DNA of 64,000 bases from Clavibacter michiganensis. Lineage in GTDB: Bacteria > Actinomycetota > Actinomycetes > Actinomycetales > Microbacteriaceae. The notes beneath the pieces are model-generated. The model had not been told where the DNA came from and made no database searches. It saw nothing but the letters and a program-made list of their open reading frames with translations. Every line of letters starts with the position of its first letter. Position 1 is the stretch's first letter. Below are positions 35,254 to 43,918 of this stretch, piece by piece. The DNA is taken from NCBI RefSeq assembly GCF_002151125.1, contig NZ_MDJZ01000004.1:124001-188000 (forward strand), read 5' to 3'. The position numbers and the translations under genes were made by a program.

Positions 35254-36594
35254 TCAGACGAAGCGCGCGTCCAGCACCAGGCGGGTGCGGACCGCGAGCA
35301 GGCGCTCGGGGTCCATCGCGTGGAGGCCCGGCAGGCCCGCGGCCACGTGGTCGGCGAGGAGCGTGCGGGCGACCGCGTAGGCCGGCAGCGCCTGCGGGTC
35401 GTCGGCCGCGTGCAGGACGACGGGGGCGGCGCCGAGGATGCCGGACGGCAGCGAGAGCACGAGGCCGACCACGGGGACCTCCATCTCGCGGGCCAGGGCG
35501 CGGGCGCGGCGGTCGAGGCTCCGGAGCGCGGCGTCGCGGGCGGACGGATCCGCGGCAGCTGCGGCTCCCCCGGGCACCGACTCGACCGCGACGAGCCCCT
35601 GCGGCCCGAGCACGAGGTGGTCGATCGCGTCGCCCGAGCGCGGCACGGCGACGCCGTTCCAGAACGCGTACGAGGGGCCGAGCTCCATCAGCTCGCGCGC
35701 GGTCTCCTCCTGCGCGACGGCCGCCCGCAGCGACTCGGCCGCGGCGGCGGGCACGTCGGCGACGAGGTCGGGCGCGTAGGCGTCGGCCTCGAAGCGCCGG
35801 CGCAGCTCCTCGAGGCGGGCGAGGCGCGCGCTGTACGCGGCCATGAGGTCCGGGTAGGCGCGCAGGGCCCGCTCATGCGCCAGGACCTCCTCCTGCAGCC
35901 GCTCCGCCGCGCGGCGCCGCGGCTCCTCGGCGCGGTACCAGGCGCTGCCCAGGGGGCCCGCGCCGGCGAGGCCGACGGCGGCGCCGACGACGAGGCCGAC
36001 CACGGCCGGCACGACGCCGAGCCCCGAGACGAGGACGACGAGCGCGACGAGGGCGGCGGTCACGGGCGGCGCGACCGCGCGGATCCGCCGGACGTACGGC
36101 TCCGGCCGGTCGGCCATGGCGCGGCCGCCGCGTGGTGGGACGGGGGCGGCGGGGACCGACGGCTCGGCGGGATCCGCGAGCCACTCGCGCACCAGGGACA
36201 GGTAGCGGAGCCGCGCGAATCCGCCGGGGTGGCCGAAGCTGCGCGTGCGGGCGGCGGGACGCTCGCGCGGAGCGCCGGGGCGTCCGCGCCGGGAGGCGGG
36301 ATCCCAGGAGTCGCCGTCGTAGCCGGAAGGCGGTGATGCGGGATGGGCGCGGCCGACGGGATCCTCCGGGGCGGGCGCCTCGCGCAGCGTGCGCTCGTAG
36401 CGGGCGCGGCTCTCGGGATCGCCCACGGCCTCGAACGCGTCGCGCACCGCCTGGAACTCGTCCGCGCTGCCGCCCATGTCGGGGTGGGCGTCGCGCACGC
36501 GGCGGCGGTAGGCCCGGCGGATCTCGTCCTGCGACGCGGACGGCTCGACGCGGAGGACGGCGTACGCGTCGGCATCGCGCGACGGGACGGGCAT
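35254..36594 (-). CDS. J-domain protein with membrane segments and NERD-like C-terminal domain
   Basis: A 446-residue protein with an uncommon layout. Residues 8-70 are a DnaJ domain with AYAVLRVEPSAS and an intact HPD motif (37-39). A Pro/Arg-rich linker follows, then a hydrophobic block at 177-212 (one long or two short membrane segments), a charged helical region at 222-275, and a C-terminal domain from about 300 with FWNGVAVPRS, DAIDHLVLGPQGLVAVES and VVGLVLSLPSG, which resembles NERD (nuclease-related) domains. Typical DnaJ zinc and client-binding domains are absent. The J domain should recruit DnaK to the membrane. The ATG at 36594 starts right before the J domain. It is divergent from the opu operon. 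Confidence 0.75.
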   Translation of the reverse strand: MPVPSRDADAYAVLRVEPSASQDEIRRAYRRRVRDAHPDMGGSADEFQAVRDAFEAVGDPESRARYERTLREAPAPEDPVGRAHPASPPSGYDGDSWDPASRRGRPGAPRERPAARTRSFGHPGGFARLRYLSLVREWLADPAEPSVPAAPVPPRGGRAMADRPEPYVRRIRAVAPPVTAALVALVVLVSGLGVVPAVVGLVVGAAVGLAGAGPLGSAWYRAEEPRRRAAERLQEEVLAHERALRAYPDLMAAYSARLARLEELRRRFEADAYAPDLVADVPAAAAESLRAAVAQEETARELMELGPSYAFWNGVAVPRSGDAIDHLVLGPQGLVAVESVPGGAAAAADPSARDAALRSLDRRARALAREMEVPVVGLVLSLPSGILGAAPVVLHAADDPQALPAYAVARTLLADHVAAGLPGLHAMDPERLLAVRTRLVLDARFV

Positions 36595-36844
36595 CGGTGG
36601 CTCCTCGCGGGAACCGGTCGGGCGGCTCCCAGGATCACGAGCGTAGGCGAGCGCGCCTGGGCGACGCCCGAGCGCCCGTGCGCGGCGGCCCGTACCGCAC
36701 GAGATCGCGCGCGCCCGCACGCCGTGCGCGCGTGATACCACCGATTCGAGTCCGGCGGCGAACTTCGCGCACGCGGACGGCCTGCGTAGGGTGGGCCACC
36801 GCCGATGCCCCTCCCGGTGACCGCCCCTTCCTGAGGAGACCGAC

Positions 36845-37486
36845 ATGTGGGACTTCCTGATCTCCCGCGCCGACCAGATCGCCTTCTCCGCCTGGCAGCA
36901 CCTCAGCCTCGTGGTGCAGTGCCTCGTGCTCGCGACGGTGATCGCCGTGGGGATCGCCGCGCTCGTCTACCGCAGCCGTCCGCTCAGCTCGCTGGCCAAC
37001 AGCGTCTCCGCGATCGGGCTGACGCTCCCCGCCTTCGCGCTGGTGGGGCTGCTCATCGCGCCGCTCGGCTTCGGCGTCGCGCCGGCCGTCGCGGTCGTCA
37101 CGTTCTTCGCCGTGCTGCCCATCCTCCGGAACGCGGTGGTGGGGCTCACGGGCATCGACCCCGCGATCGTGGAGTCCGCCCGCGGCATCGGCATGGGGCG
37201 CGTCCGCACGCTGCTGCGGATCGAGCTCCCGCTGGCGTGGCCCGTGATCCTCGGCGGCATCCGCGTCTCCGCGCAGATGGTCATGGGCATCGCCGCGGTC
37301 GCCGCCTACGTGCTCGGGCCCGGGCTCGGGGGCTTCATCTTCTCCGGGCTCTCCCGCCTCGGCGGCGCGAACTCGACCGAGTCCGTCCTCACCGGCGTCA
37401 TCGGCGTCGTCCTGCTCGCCCTCCTGCTCGACCTCGTCCTCGTCGGCATCGGCCGGCTCACCACTCCGAGAGGCATCCGTGTCTGA
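36845..37486 (+). CDS. Osmoprotectant ABC transporter permease (OpuBB/OpuCB-like)
   Basis: A 213-residue inner-membrane permease of the glycine betaine/choline/carnitine importer family. About five to six membrane helices are present, and the EAA-like loop ESARGIGMGRVRTLLRIELP couples to the ATPase. LPAFALVGLLIAPLG and MVMGIAAVAAYVLGPGLGGFI are typical of OpuC-type permeases. RBS GAGGAG precedes the ATG. It is the first of four genes (permease, ATPase, permease, binding lipoprotein) and overlaps the ATPase gene by 8 bp. Confidence 0.9.
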   Translation: MWDFLISRADQIAFSAWQHLSLVVQCLVLATVIAVGIAALVYRSRPLSSLANSVSAIGLTLPAFALVGLLIAPLGFGVAPAVAVVTFFAVLPILRNAVVGLTGIDPAIVESARGIGMGRVRTLLRIELPLAWPVILGGIRVSAQMVMGIAAVAAYVLGPGLGGFIFSGLSRLGGANSTESVLTGVIGVVLLALLLDLVLVGIGRLTTPRGIRV

Positions 37487-38783
37487 GACCACCACCACCC
37501 CCGCCCCCGGCGCGCCCGAGATCAGCGGACGCTCGATCCTGCTCGACGGCGTCACCAAGAGGTACCCGGGCCAGGCGAAGCCGGCCGTCGACGGGATCAC
37601 GCTGGAGATCCCCGCCGGCAAGATCGTCATGCTCGTCGGCCCGTCGGGCTGCGGCAAGACCACGACGCTCAAGATGATCAACCGGCTCATCGAGCCCACC
37701 GAGGGCCGCGTCGTCCTGGGCGACGAGGACGTGACCGGCATCGACGGCGACGAGCTGCGGCGCCGCATCGGCTACGTGATCCAGGCCGGCGGGCTCTTCC
37801 CGCACATGACGGTGGCCGCGAACATCGCGGTCGTGCCGAAGATGCTGGGCTGGGACGCCGCCCGCATCCGCGCCCGCGTCGACGAGCTGCTCGAGCTGGT
37901 CTCGCTCGACCCCGAGCAGTACCGCGACCGCTATCCGAAGGAGCTCTCCGGCGGCCAGCAGCAGCGCGTCGGCGTGGCCCGCGCGCTCGCGGCCGACCCG
38001 CCCGTGCTGCTCATGGACGAGCCGTTCGGCGCCGTGGACCCCATCACCCGGCAGCGCCTGCAGGACGAGCTCATCCGCATCCAGGCCGAGCTGCAGAAGA
38101 CCATCGTCATCGTCACGCACGACTTCGACGAGGCCGTGAAGCTCGGCGACTGGATCGTCGTGTTCGCCGAGGGCGCCCGCATCGTGCAGTACGACACCCC
38201 CGAGCGGATCCTCGCCGAGCCCGCCGACGCGTTCGTCGAGGAGTTCATCGGGTCGGGCGCGGGACTCAAGCAGCTCACGCTCCGTCGCGTGGACGAGGTG
38301 CCGCTCGCGGACGCCGTGATCGCGCACCCGGGCGACGCGGCGCGCGACGTGCTCGCCCGCATGGACGAGGTCGGCCACGGGCACGCGGTCGTCGTCGACG
38401 CCCGGCAGCGCCCCATCCAGTGGCCCTCCCGCCGCCAGCTCGGACGGCTCGACGTCGTCGGCGCCGTCCCGGAGCCGCGGCTGCCGGTGATCGGCGCCCG
38501 TGCGACCCTCAACGACGCGCTCGACACCATGCTCGTCTCGAGCGCGGGCGCTGCCCTCGTCACGGGACGCGGCGGCGCCTTCCTCGGCGTGATCGACGTC
38601 GAGACGGTCATGGACGCCATCACGAGCGCGCGGGCGTCCGCGGCCGACGGGATCGACGGCGCGCCCGTCGGCACGAACACCGGCACGATCGGCACCGTGG
38701 GCGCCGACGCCGCCCGGGCCGAGCGGGACGCCGGATCCGCCACCGCCGAGGCACCCGCCGGGCAGGACGGGCAGGCCGGATGA
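37479..38783 (+). CDS. Osmoprotectant ABC transporter ATPase with CBS domains
   Basis: A 434-residue ATPase of the OpuA/OpuC type. Walker A is GPSGCGKTT, the signature is LSGGQQQRVGVARA, Walker B is VLLMDEPFGAVD and the switch His is in IVTHDFDEA. After about residue 260 come two CBS-like segments (VIAHPGDAARDVLARMDE and LPVIGARATLNDALDTML), which in homologues sense ionic strength or nucleotides. The last 60 residues are Ala/Gly-rich and low-complexity. The GTG start lies within the upstream permease gene, and the stop overlaps the next permease (ATGA). Confidence 0.92.
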   Translation: MSETTTTPAPGAPEISGRSILLDGVTKRYPGQAKPAVDGITLEIPAGKIVMLVGPSGCGKTTTLKMINRLIEPTEGRVVLGDEDVTGIDGDELRRRIGYVIQAGGLFPHMTVAANIAVVPKMLGWDAARIRARVDELLELVSLDPEQYRDRYPKELSGGQQQRVGVARALAADPPVLLMDEPFGAVDPITRQRLQDELIRIQAELQKTIVIVTHDFDEAVKLGDWIVVFAEGARIVQYDTPERILAEPADAFVEEFIGSGAGLKQLTLRRVDEVPLADAVIAHPGDAARDVLARMDEVGHGHAVVVDARQRPIQWPSRRQLGRLDVVGAVPEPRLPVIGARATLNDALDTMLVSSAGAALVTGRGGAFLGVIDVETVMDAITSARASAADGIDGAPVGTNTGTIGTVGADAARAERDAGSATAEAPAGQDGQAG

Positions 38784-39544
38784 GCGCCGTCACCGACACC
38801 GGCGCGGACGCCGCCGGCGGCGCACAGGGCTGGCGCGGCCTCGTCGCCCAGCCCGTCGCCATCGCGGCGGTCCTCGGGGCGTACCTCGTCTGGCTCTCCG
38901 TGGCGCCGCTCACCGCGGTGGAGCGCACGACGCTCGAGCCCGCCGCCCTCGGCAGGTCGACGCTCGAGCACCTCGCGCTCACCTTCTCGGCCGCCGCGAT
39001 CGTGCTCGTCATCGCGGTCCCGCTCGGCGTCCTGATGACCCGGGGACGGCTCCGGCGGTTCTCCCCGCCCGTCCTCGCGGTGGCGAACTTCGGGACGGCG
39101 GCCCCGGCGATCGGCCTCGTGGTGCTGCTGGCAATGCTCGTCCCGAACGGCTTCGTCGCGAGCCTCGTGGCGCTCGTCGTCTACGCGGCGCTCCCCGTGC
39201 TCGGCAACACGATCCTCGGGATCCGCGGCGTCGACGAGCGCCTCGTCGAGGCGGGCCGCGGCATGGGCATGAGCCGCGCATCCGTGCTCTTCCGCATCGA
39301 GCTGCCGCTCGCCGTGCCCGTGATGCTCGCGGGGATCCGGACCGCGCTCGTGCTCCTCGTCGGCACCGCGGCGCTCGCCGCGTTCGTCAACGGCGGCGGC
39401 CTCGGGATCCTCATCACCACGGGCGTCAACCTCTACCTCTACCCCGTGCTCGTCTCGGGGGCCCTGCTCATCGCGCTCCTCGCGCTCGCCATCGACTGGC
39501 TCGGCCGCGTCGTCGAGCACGTCGCCCGCCCGAAGGGACTCTGA
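38780..39544 (+). CDS. Osmoprotectant ABC transporter permease (OpuBD/OpuCD-like)
   Basis: A 254-residue permease, the second of this importer. It has an N-terminal extension with one hydrophobic segment, then about five to six helices. The coupling loop is EAGRGMGMSRASVLFRIELP, nearly the same as in the first permease, so the two likely form a heterodimer. The ATG at 38780 overlaps the ATPase stop codon. The binding lipoprotein starts two bases after its stop codon. Confidence 0.9.
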   Translation: MSAVTDTGADAAGGAQGWRGLVAQPVAIAAVLGAYLVWLSVAPLTAVERTTLEPAALGRSTLEHLALTFSAAAIVLVIAVPLGVLMTRGRLRRFSPPVLAVANFGTAAPAIGLVVLLAMLVPNGFVASLVALVVYAALPVLGNTILGIRGVDERLVEAGRGMGMSRASVLFRIELPLAVPVMLAGIRTALVLLVGTAALAAFVNGGGLGILITTGVNLYLYPVLVSGALLIALLALAIDWLGRVVEHVARPKGL

Positions 39545-39546
39545 TC

Positions 39547-40554
39547 GTGCCGACCCTCCCCCGCTCCGCGCGCCTCCGCCGCGCGCTCGGCGTCCCCGCG
39601 CTCGTGGCCGCCGCCCTCGCGACCCTCACCGGCTGCGGGCTGCAGCCCGCCACGGCGTACGTGCCGGACGCCGCGCCCGGCTCCATCCAGCCGCTCGACC
39701 TGCCGGCCGGCGCGCACCTCACCGTCACCTCCAAGAACTTCACCGAGCAGCTGATCCTCGGCAAGATCGCCGTCATCGCCGCGAAGGCGGCCGGGTTCGA
39801 CGTCACCGACCAGACGAACGTGCCCGGCAGCGTGCCGGCCCGCGAGCTCATGACGAGCCACGGAGCGGACATGACGTGGGAGTACACGGGCACGGCGTGG
39901 CTCAGCTACCTGGGCGAGCCGGAGGGGATCCCCGACCAGCGCGCGCAGTACGAGGCCGTGCGCGACGCCGACGCGGCCAACGGGCTCACCTGGCTGACCC
40001 CGGCGCCGCTCAACAACACCTACGCGCTCGCGATCCGCAGCGAGGAGGCGGAGCGCCTCGGCATCACGAAGCTGTCGCAGATCAGGGACCTGCCGGTCGA
40101 CCAGCGCACCTTCTGCGTGGAGGCGGAGTTCAACTCCCGCTCCGACGGGCTGTCGCCGCTGCTCGAGACCTACGGGATCCCGCGCGGATCCGCCGACGGC
40201 GTGCCCGACGGCAACGTCTCGATATTCGACACGGGCGCCGTCTACACGGCGACGGACCGCGGCACGTGCCAGTTCGGCGAGGTCTTCACGACCGACGGCC
40301 GCATCGACAAGCTCGGCCTGACGATCCTCCAGGACGACCTCGGCTTCTTCCCGGCCTACAACGTGGCTCCCGTCCTCGGCTCGGCGACCCTCGCGGAGTA
40401 CCCGGTACTCCAGGACGTCTTCGACCGGATCTCCCCCGTGATCACCGACGACGCCCTCCGCGAGATGAACCTCCGGGTCGACGACGGGGGCGAGGAGCCC
40501 GCGGACGTGGCCTTCCAGTTCATGGTCGAGAACGGGTTCGTCACCGCGCCCTAG
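39547..40554 (+). CDS. Osmoprotectant-binding lipoprotein (OpuCC/OsmF/ProX-like)
   Basis: A 335-residue extracellular binding protein. The signal peptide ends in the lipobox LTGC, so it is lipid-anchored. The mature part shows LTVTSKNFTEQLILGKI, the start of this family's first lobe, then MTWEYTGTAWLSYLG and LGFFPAYNVAPVL. KNFTEQ and EYTGTAW are characteristic of glycine betaine/choline binders of the OpuC/OsmF type. Start is GTG at 39547. It ends the four-gene importer operon; the exact ligand is not known. Confidence 0.9.
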   Translation: MPTLPRSARLRRALGVPALVAAALATLTGCGLQPATAYVPDAAPGSIQPLDLPAGAHLTVTSKNFTEQLILGKIAVIAAKAAGFDVTDQTNVPGSVPARELMTSHGADMTWEYTGTAWLSYLGEPEGIPDQRAQYEAVRDADAANGLTWLTPAPLNNTYALAIRSEEAERLGITKLSQIRDLPVDQRTFCVEAEFNSRSDGLSPLLETYGIPRGSADGVPDGNVSIFDTGAVYTATDRGTCQFGEVFTTDGRIDKLGLTILQDDLGFFPAYNVAPVLGSATLAEYPVLQDVFDRISPVITDDALREMNLRVDDGGEEPADVAFQFMVENGFVTAP

Positions 40555-40598
40555 GGACGCGACGCGCGTCGGCTGCGCCTCCATGCGCGCAGCCGCCG

Positions 40599-40690
40599 CG
40601 ACCCGTCCGAACGCGCTAGCTGCGCATCCACCGGCGGAGCTGCCCCCGACCCGTCCGAGCGCGCTAGCTGCGCATCCACCGGCGGAGCTG
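40599..40690. repeat. 44-bp near-perfect tandem duplication at a helicase 3' end
   Basis: Two 44-bp units, 40599-40642 and 40647-40690, differ at a single base and are offset by 48 bp. The second unit includes the stop codon and last codons of the helicase gene (minus strand); the first lies just outside it. A more diverged third unit may begin near 40572, where GCTGCGCCTCCA resembles GCTGCGCATCCA at similar spacing. Confidence 0.85.
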
Positions 40691-42472
40691 GTCGATGCGC
40701 TGCTGCAGCTGCGTCACGCTGCACTGGCCGACCGCGGGCCCGCCGCACACGCGGCGGAGCTCGGCGTGCACGAGCCCGTGCGGCTCGCCGTGCAGCTTCG
40801 CGCGCATGCCGACGAGGCTGTTGAGGAGCTGCCGCTGCTCCTTGAGCGTGCGGTACAGCGGGATGTCGTCGGGATCCTTCGGCGCCCCGCTCTCGGCCTG
40901 CTTGCGCTCGCGCTCGGAGGCGTGCCGCGACTGCCGGTGCTGCCGCTGGGCGAGGAGCTCGCGCACCTGCTCGGGCTCGAGGATCCCGGGGAGCCCGATG
41001 AACTCCTCCTCCTCGAGGCTGCCGACGTCGGCCATCTGCCCGAACTCGGCGCCGTCGAAGAGCACCTTGTCGAAGGTGGCCTCGGAGCCCATCGCCTCGA
41101 ACGAGAACTCGCTGAGCAGGGAGTCGGATCCCTTCTCGCTGCGGTTCGCCTCGCCCATCATGGCGTCCTCGGGGTTGTAGAGGTCGCCCTCCTTGGAGGA
41201 GTCGCGGTCGAGGGCGTGGTCGCGCTGGCGCTCGAGCTCGTTGGCGAGCACGAGCAGGTTCGGGACGCTGGGCAGGAAGATCGACGCCGTCTCGCCGCGA
41301 CGCCTCGCCCGCACGAAGCGCCCGATGGCCTGCGCGAAGAACAGCGGGGTAGACGCGCTGGTGGCGTAGACCCCGACGGCGAGCCGCGGCACGTCGACGC
41401 CCTCGGACACCATGCGCACGGCGACCATCCACCGGGAGGTGCTCTGGGAGAAGCGGTCGATGTTCGCGCTCGCCTCGACGTCGTCCGAGAGCACGAGGGT
41501 CACGGGCTGCCCGCTGATCCGCTGCAGGATCGCCGCGTAGGCGCGCGCGGTCGTGTGGTCGGTCGCGATGACGAGGCCGCCCGCGTCGGGGATGGACTGG
41601 CGCACCTCGCTGAGGCGGCGGTCGGCGGCGGCGAGCACCTGCGGGATCCACTCGCCGTCGGGGGCGAGCGCCGTGCGCCACGCCTGCGAGGTGATGTCCT
41701 TCGTGTTGCCCTCGGCGAGCTGGGCCTCCATCTCGTCGCCCATCTTGTTGCGCCAGCGCATGCTGCCCGCGTAGGCGAGGAAGATGACGGGCCGCACCAC
41801 GCCGTCGGCGAGCGCGCGGCTGTACCCGTAGTCGTAGTCGGTCTGCGAGAGGCGGACCCCGCGGTGGTCGCGCAGGTAGCTGACGAACGGGATGGGCGCG
41901 GTGTCGGAGCGGAACGGCGTCCCCGTGAGCGACAGGCGGCGGGTGGCGCGCTCGAAGGCCTCGCGGATGGCGTCGCCCCAGCTGAGCGCGTCGCCGCCGT
42001 GGTGCACCTCGTCGAGGATCACGAGCGTGCGGCTCTGCTCGGTCATGGTCTTGTGGAGGTAGGGGTTCGCGGCGACCTGCGCGTAGGTGACGGCGGCGCC
42101 GTGGTAGTGCCGGCCGAGCGCGCCGGAGCTGTTGCTGTACATCGGGTCGAGGCGGACGCCCGCGCGCGCGGCCGCGTCGGCCCACTGCTTCTTGAGGTGC
42201 TCGGTGGGGGCGACGACCGTGATCCGGTCGACGGTCTTCCGGTGCAGCAGCTCGGAGGCGAGGCGGAGGGCGAACGTGGTCTTGCCGGCGCCCGGCGTCG
42301 CGTTGGCGAGGAAGTCGCGCGGCTCCTTCTCGAAGTACGCGGTGAGGGCCTCCTCCTGCCAGGCCCGCAGCTTGCTGACGGTGCCCCAGGCGGCGCGCTC
42401 CGGGAAGGCCGGCGAGAGGTGCTCGGCCGCGGCGGATCCGACGTGCGGAGGAGGGGTCGGGACGGTGCTCAC
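40664..42472 (-). CDS. Superfamily 2 DEAD/DEAH-type helicase
   Basis: A 602-residue SF2 helicase with Walker A in ATPGAGKTTF, motif II in ILDEVHHGGD, motif III in LSLTGTPFRSD, motif V near SEGVDVPRLAVGVY and motif VI in QAIGRFVRARR. The region after about residue 450 is charged and helical and may bind a partner or nucleic acid. Its type resembles the type-III-restriction/UvrB-like group often found as stand-alone actinobacterial helicases; no methylase or nuclease neighbour suggests a restriction system. Start is GTG at 42472. The 3' end is duplicated downstream as a 44-bp tandem repeat. Confidence 0.88.
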   Translation of the reverse strand: MSTVPTPPPHVGSAAAEHLSPAFPERAAWGTVSKLRAWQEEALTAYFEKEPRDFLANATPGAGKTTFALRLASELLHRKTVDRITVVAPTEHLKKQWADAAARAGVRLDPMYSNSSGALGRHYHGAAVTYAQVAANPYLHKTMTEQSRTLVILDEVHHGGDALSWGDAIREAFERATRRLSLTGTPFRSDTAPIPFVSYLRDHRGVRLSQTDYDYGYSRALADGVVRPVIFLAYAGSMRWRNKMGDEMEAQLAEGNTKDITSQAWRTALAPDGEWIPQVLAAADRRLSEVRQSIPDAGGLVIATDHTTARAYAAILQRISGQPVTLVLSDDVEASANIDRFSQSTSRWMVAVRMVSEGVDVPRLAVGVYATSASTPLFFAQAIGRFVRARRRGETASIFLPSVPNLLVLANELERQRDHALDRDSSKEGDLYNPEDAMMGEANRSEKGSDSLLSEFSFEAMGSEATFDKVLFDGAEFGQMADVGSLEEEEFIGLPGILEPEQVRELLAQRQHRQSRHASERERKQAESGAPKDPDDIPLYRTLKEQRQLLNSLVGMRAKLHGEPHGLVHAELRRVCGGPAVGQCSVTQLQQRIDQLRRWMRS

Positions 42473-42494
42473 TCGACCTCACGATACCCGCACC

Positions 42495-42526
42495 GGGCGG
42501 CCCTCCCGTCGAGCGCGGGGCCGCCC
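42495..42526 (-). terminator. Hairpin between the flavoenzyme gene and the helicase gene
   Basis: A perfect 9-bp inverted repeat (GGGCGGCCC / GGGCCGCCC, 14-base loop) ends 23 bp before the helicase start. It probably terminates the VOC/flavoenzyme transcript. The rest of the gap (42527-42685) shows nothing clear. Confidence 0.45.
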
Positions 42527-42685
42527 CGGCAGGTCGCGCCGGGCGGATCCGCGCGGCCAGCGGCCCGGCGTCCGCGTGACGGCGCGGGAGCGGATCCGCG
42601 GCTCCGCGACGGTCCGGGCGCGTCGCCGCGATCGATGCGCGAGCGGTGCCCACCAGCCGCCCGGCGGGCGCCCAGGACGCTCCCC

Positions 42686-43867
42686 TCAGGACGCGCGCGG
42701 CACGGGTCCCAGGAGCGTCGTCGCGATGGTCTCGGCCGCCTGCCGGTCGCTCGACGGGTGGAAGCCGCCGGCCAGCACGTCGCGGTACAGGCGGCCGAGC
42801 TCGTCGCCCGTGCGGAAGGATCCCCCGCCCGCGACGGCGACCGCCCGCTGCACGACCTCACCGGCCGTGCGCGTCGCCCGCACCTTGGCGCCGACGAGCA
42901 GGGACGCCCAGCGGTCACCGTGGTCGACCCCGCGGTCGACGTCGTCGGCGAGCGCCGTGAGCTGCGGGAGGAGCGCGTCCTGCGCGAGGGCCGCCTCCGC
43001 GACGAGGTGCCGGATGCCGGGGTCCGCGGCGAGCGCGGCGCCGCCTGCCGCCCGGGAGGTGCGGCGGAGCGCGGACTCGACCGCGAGGTCGAGGGCGCGC
43101 TGCCCGATCCCGGCGTACACGGCGGCGATGAGCAGCTCGAACGCCTGCAGCACGGCGAGGACGAACGGGTCGTCGCGTCGGCCGTGCTCGCGCCGGCGCA
43201 CGACATCGGCGGGTGCGGCGCGGACGTCCCGGAGGACGACCGTGTGGCTCTGCGTCGCGCGCATGCCGAGGGTGTCCCAGTCGGGCACGATCTCGAGGCC
43301 CGGCGCGTCGCGCGGCACGAAGGCGTGCACGAGGAGCGGCCGCTCGGGATCCCGGTCGTCGCGCCCGAAGAGGCCGAGGCGGGTCCAGGCGGGCGCCATG
43401 CTCGAGGAGACCTTGGTGCCCGTGAAGCGGTAGCCGCCGTCCGGGTCGGGTGCGGCCACCGTGAGCGCGTCGGCGAGCGCCTGGTCGTTGCCGGGCTCGC
43501 TGATCGCGAAGGCCAGCACCTCGCCGCGGCCGGCGTCCTCGAGGACGCCGCGGAGGGAGTCGTCGCCGCGGTCGGCGAGGATCCGCGCGACGGCCGTCCA
43601 GACGAGGTGCATCCCGACGCCGAGGGCGGTGGCGGGCGCCGCCTGGGCCAGGAGATGCTGCGCGCGCACGGCGTCGGCGAGCGAGGCCCCGGATCCGCCG
43701 AGCTCCCGCGGCACCAGGAGCCGGAGGTGGCCGGCGTCGCGCAGCTCGTCGAGGTCCTCGGCGAAGAACGCGTTGCGGGCGTCGTAGCCGGCGGCGCGGC
43801 CGCGGATCCGGTCGAGGAGGTCGGCGTCGAGGTGCGCGAGCGGGTCGGCCGGGGAGGCGGGCGTCAT
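42686..43867 (-). CDS. Acyl-CoA dehydrogenase-like flavoprotein
   Basis: A 393-residue flavoenzyme of the acyl-CoA dehydrogenase fold. An N-terminal helical domain contains LLVPRELGGSGAS, the middle beta domain has FAISEPGND and DGGYRFTGTKVSSSM, and a C-terminal helical bundle ends with GGGSFRTGDELGRLYRDV. The last segment lacks the clear catalytic Glu of true acyl-CoA dehydrogenases, and the sequence resembles the DszC/HpaH-like flavin-dependent monooxygenase branch. The reaction is therefore uncertain. It lies 51 bp downstream of a VOC-family gene, likely in one operon. Confidence 0.8.
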   Translation of the reverse strand: MTPASPADPLAHLDADLLDRIRGRAAGYDARNAFFAEDLDELRDAGHLRLLVPRELGGSGASLADAVRAQHLLAQAAPATALGVGMHLVWTAVARILADRGDDSLRGVLEDAGRGEVLAFAISEPGNDQALADALTVAAPDPDGGYRFTGTKVSSSMAPAWTRLGLFGRDDRDPERPLLVHAFVPRDAPGLEIVPDWDTLGMRATQSHTVVLRDVRAAPADVVRRREHGRRDDPFVLAVLQAFELLIAAVYAGIGQRALDLAVESALRRTSRAAGGAALAADPGIRHLVAEAALAQDALLPQLTALADDVDRGVDHGDRWASLLVGAKVRATRTAGEVVQRAVAVAGGGSFRTGDELGRLYRDVLAGGFHPSSDRQAAETIATTLLGPVPRAS

Positions 43868-43918
43868 GCGCCCAGTCTCCCCCGCCGCCCCGGCGCGCGG
43901 CCCGGCCGGGTTGGGGAC

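Noticed and set aside
40599-40690. CRISPR-like repeat
   Set aside because: There are only two close units, separated by four bases, with no spacer-like variation and no cas genes; it is a tandem duplication.
40664-42472. Restriction-type helicase subunit
   Set aside because: The helicase resembles restriction-system helicases in its motifs, but no methyltransferase, nuclease or other defence gene is beside it, so a defence system cannot be supported.
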